A stretch of DNA of 64,000 bases, from contig CAJUFV010000171.1 in assembly GCA_910585795.1 (NCBI GenBank), positions 10,422 to 74,421 on the forward strand. Reading direction: 5' to 3'. This document shows positions 62,010 to 64,000 of this stretch, piece after piece. The position numbers and the translations under genes are program-made. The number at the start of each line of letters is the position of its first letter. The first letter of the stretch is position 1. Below the pieces are notes generated by a model, which did not search any database, was not told where the DNA came from, and saw only the letters and a program-made list of their open reading frames with translations. Source of the stretch: an uncultured Clostridia bacterium (GTDB taxonomy: Bacteria > Bacillota > Clostridia > UBA1381).

Positions 62010-63197
62010 ATGGATAACGAACTTGAAAAATACGGATTTGCCACTCAATGTATTCACGCGGGCAATAAGCCTGACGCGGAAACAGGAGCAATTGAAAGAC
62101 CTATAACAATGGCTAACAGCTATGTGCTGCCGTATGACCCATCACAGGTAAACTGGTCCAGCGCTGATGATAAGCCGCTGTATACCCGTAACGGCGGAGC
62201 AAATCAGATGTATCTTCAGCAAAGACTCGCGCTTCTTGAAGGCGGAGAAGACGCTGTTGTTTTAGGAAGCGGTGTCGCGGCGCTTTCAGGCACATTCTTC
62301 TCGCTTTTAAAAAGCGGAGACCATGTAATCTTTTCAGATGTAACATATATCGCAGTATACAGACTTTTGAATGAGCTTTTCAACAATAAGTTTCAGGTTG
62401 AAACAACTATTCTTGACACCTCTGACCTTGACACGGTCAGAAAAGCTATAAAGCCTAACACAAAGCTTATACATATCGAAACACCGGGCAATCCAACACT
62501 TAAAATCAGTGATATAGCCGCTATTGCTAAAATAGCTCATGAGAATAATATACTTCTTTCAGTTGACAACACGTTTTCTTCACCGTTCAACCAGAAACCG
62601 CTTGAGCTTGGCGCGGACATAGTTATTGAAAGCCTGACAAAATATATAAACGGTCACGGTGACGCTATGGGCGGCGCAGTCATTGCGCGAAAAGAAATCA
62701 TAGACAAAATAAAAGCTCAGGCAATGGTAAATCTCGGTGGAACAATAAGTCCATTTAACGCATGGCTGATTATGCGCGGTTCAACAACACTTCCGCTCAG
62801 AATGAAGCAGCATAATGAAAATGGCCAGAAAGTAGCAGAATATCTTGACAGTCTCCCATGCGTAACATTTGTCGCATACCCGGGATTGAAAAACTTCAAG
62901 AACCACGATATTGCCGCAAAGCAAATGAAAGGCTTCGGCGGTATGCTTTCCTTTGGTATAAAGGCCGGTCATGACAAGCATAATGAATTTGTAAGCAATC
63001 TCAAAGTCATTACATCCGCTGTCTCTCTTGGACACGGCGCAAGCCTTATTGCTTTCCTTGGCGAGGATGATGAAAGACAATACCTGTTTCCCGATGAATT
63101 CTCAAACGGATTTTTCCGTATGAGTGTTGGAACAGAAGACGCCGAAGATATTATCGCTGACCTTGAACAGGCATTCAAAGCAGTCGGATTGCTTTAA
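62010..63197 (+). CDS. Trans-sulfuration family PLP enzyme (cystathionine or methionine gamma-lyase type)
   Basis: 395 residues of the Cys/Met metabolism PLP family. Opens FATQCIHAGNKPDAETGAIERPI; YTRNGGANQMYLQQRLALLEGGEDAVVLGSGVAA; SVDNTFSSPFNQKPLELGADIVIESLTKYINGHGD (PLP lysine in SLTKY). Could be a gamma-lyase, cystathionine gamma-synthase or O-acetylhomoserine sulfhydrylase; sequence alone does not decide. AAAGGAG precedes ATG 62010. Confidence 0.92.
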   Translation: MDNELEKYGFATQCIHAGNKPDAETGAIERPITMANSYVLPYDPSQVNWSSADDKPLYTRNGGANQMYLQQRLALLEGGEDAVVLGSGVAALSGTFFSLLKSGDHVIFSDVTYIAVYRLLNELFNNKFQVETTILDTSDLDTVRKAIKPNTKLIHIETPGNPTLKISDIAAIAKIAHENNILLSVDNTFSSPFNQKPLELGADIVIESLTKYINGHGDAMGGAVIARKEIIDKIKAQAMVNLGGTISPFNAWLIMRGSTTLPLRMKQHNENGQKVAEYLDSLPCVTFVAYPGLKNFKNHDIAAKQMKGFGGMLSFGIKAGHDKHNEFVSNLKVITSAVSLGHGASLIAFLGEDDERQYLFPDEFSNGFFRMSVGTEDAEDIIADLEQAFKAVGLL

Positions 63198-63233
63198 TCT
63201 ATAGAGTTTTCATAATATTCCAAAACCTTTTAA

Positions 63234-63264
63234 TGAAACGGCATAGTTAATCTATGCCGTTTCA
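63234..63264 (+). terminator. Terminator of the Cys/Met PLP enzyme gene
   Basis: TGAAACGGCATAG / CTATGCCGTTTCA, a 13-bp perfect stem followed by ATTTTT. Confidence 0.92.
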
Positions 63265-63373
63265 ATTTTTGATGCTAATACTGATAATCAAATTATAAAC
63301 AAATACCTTTTAAATACTTTAACGTCAATCTTATTCATAATATTGCTTTACAATATTATCTGTTTTTGTCAGC

Positions 63374-63826
63374 CTATTCTGTTATTTCATTAAATTTTTT
63401 TCTCATATACTCTGAAAACCGTGTTGTAAGACATACTAATTTCTCAATATCTTCCGCGCTCAACTCACCCATAGCATCCACCTCAGCATCAGCGGCAGGC
63501 GGAATAATTTTATTTACATATTCAATTCCTATATCCGTTAAATGAATTATCTTATTGCGCCTGTCAGTCTTAGACTTCGTAATAGAAATATACCCCAGCC
63601 TCAAAAATTTTTTAATAATAGCGCTTATTGTCTGTTTAGTTGCAGACAGTCGCTCGCATATTTCAGACTGCATACATCCCTCCGGAGCAAACCAAATTAT
63701 ATCAAGCACAAACAATTCCTTTGCGGTCAAATTATATTTTCTTGCGTACAATTCATACGCCGCAAACTGAACATCTCTAAGTCCGCAATATTTATTGACA
63801 TACTCTTTTAGCTCTTCCTTATTCAT
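63374..63826 (-). CDS. MarR family transcriptional regulator
   Basis: 150 residues from ATG 63826; AAAGGA lies eight bases before it, whereas the ATG at 63832 is too close. Winged helix: LTAKELFVLDIIWFAPEGCMQSEICERLSATKQTISAIIKKFLRLGYI, wing TKSKTDRRNKIIHLTDIGIEYV. The target is unknown; efflux or metabolic genes nearby on the far side of the window edge are likely. No operator recognised. Confidence 0.93.
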   Translation of the reverse strand: MNKEELKEYVNKYCGLRDVQFAAYELYARKYNLTAKELFVLDIIWFAPEGCMQSEICERLSATKQTISAIIKKFLRLGYISITKSKTDRRNKIIHLTDIGIEYVNKIIPPAADAEVDAMGELSAEDIEKLVCLTTRFSEYMRKKFNEITE

Positions 63827-63948
63827 ATACATATTCCTTTGTCGCTATTTTTTGTCATTGCCTGATTACAGTAATTATTTAGTCCTTCATTCCCTTCAGC
63901 CTTTAAAATCGTAACAAGCAACAATCCCAGAAAAAATAATATATACAT
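63823..63948 (-). CDS. Possible 41-residue membrane peptide coupled to the MarR gene
   Basis: ATG 63948 reads MYILFFLGLLLVTILKAEGN with one hydrophobic segment, then a polar tail, and stops at TGA overlapping the MarR start (ATGA). Overlap of this kind usually means coupled translation. The ribosome binding site is weak (AAAGAAA). No family recognised; chance cannot be excluded. Confidence 0.35.
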   Translation of the reverse strand: MYILFFLGLLLVTILKAEGNEGLNNYCNQAMTKNSDKGICI

Positions 63949-64000
63949 TTTTATTTCTTTACATAAAAATTAATTATTTAAACTATGAGTATTTTACATA

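Noticed and set aside
1..64000. tRNA, rRNA, insertion sequences and CRISPR arrays
   Set aside because: Gaps were read by eye for tRNA-like CCA ends, transposase fragments and regular repeats; none were found. A computed scan was not possible.

Overview
The window looks like a chromosomal segment of an anaerobic, spore-forming, low-GC Clostridia member (Firmicutes), probably an intestinal one. Evidence: A+T-rich intergenic DNA, strong AGGAGG-type ribosome binding sites, TTGACA-17-TATAAT promoters, IreB, SpoIIE behind Spo0A-like boxes, an ECF sigma/anti-sigma pair, a PadR-DUF1700-DUF4097 operon and stalk-domain secreted proteins. No rRNA or tRNA gene, IS element or CRISPR array was seen.

Layout. 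1-4.8 kb: end of a polyamine-binding lipoprotein gene, a zinc-ribbon membrane protein and an araB-araD pair. 4.9-8.3 kb: alaS behind a consensus promoter, then a HIT protein. 8.3-16 kb (minus strand): a radical SAM protein, a DUF815 ATPase, a NUDIX hydrolase, a methyltransferase, dCMP deaminase and three secreted proteins. 16-23.4 kb (minus): a purine cluster read purE - GNAT - small membrane protein - purD - purM - purN - (frameshifted mini-gene) - purO-type IMP cyclohydrolase - small membrane protein - AICAR transformylase. IMP is therefore made by two separate proteins rather than by a bifunctional PurH. 38.6-41.5 kb (plus): purF followed by a second PurF-like protein that lacks the nucleophilic cysteine.

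23.4-36.8 kb holds the most striking element: a compact phage-derived cluster with terminase, portal, scaffold, capsid, connectors, tail, holin and amidase genes, all read leftward as one operon, and a divergent LexA/CI-like self-cleaving repressor at its right edge. There is no integrase, recombinase, replication module, tail fibre or visible att site. The structural genes look intact, but the small terminase lacks its N-terminal DNA-binding half. This layout resembles a PBSX-like defective phage or a gene transfer agent. The tail-chaperone pair carries a textbook -1 frameshift site.

36.8-48 kb: an M16 peptidase, ireB, the purF pair, a MATE transporter, an ECF sigma factor with its anti-sigma-like partner, tadA and a PadR-DUF1700-DUF4097 operon. 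47.8-58.7 kb: pheA-aroF, a beta-propeller protein, alkD-like, putP, trmB, metH (no reactivation domain), metF and galU, the last two divergent from a palindromic promoter pair. 58.9-64 kb: a phosphodiesterase, spoIIE, a PLP-dependent Cys/Met enzyme and a MarR regulator.
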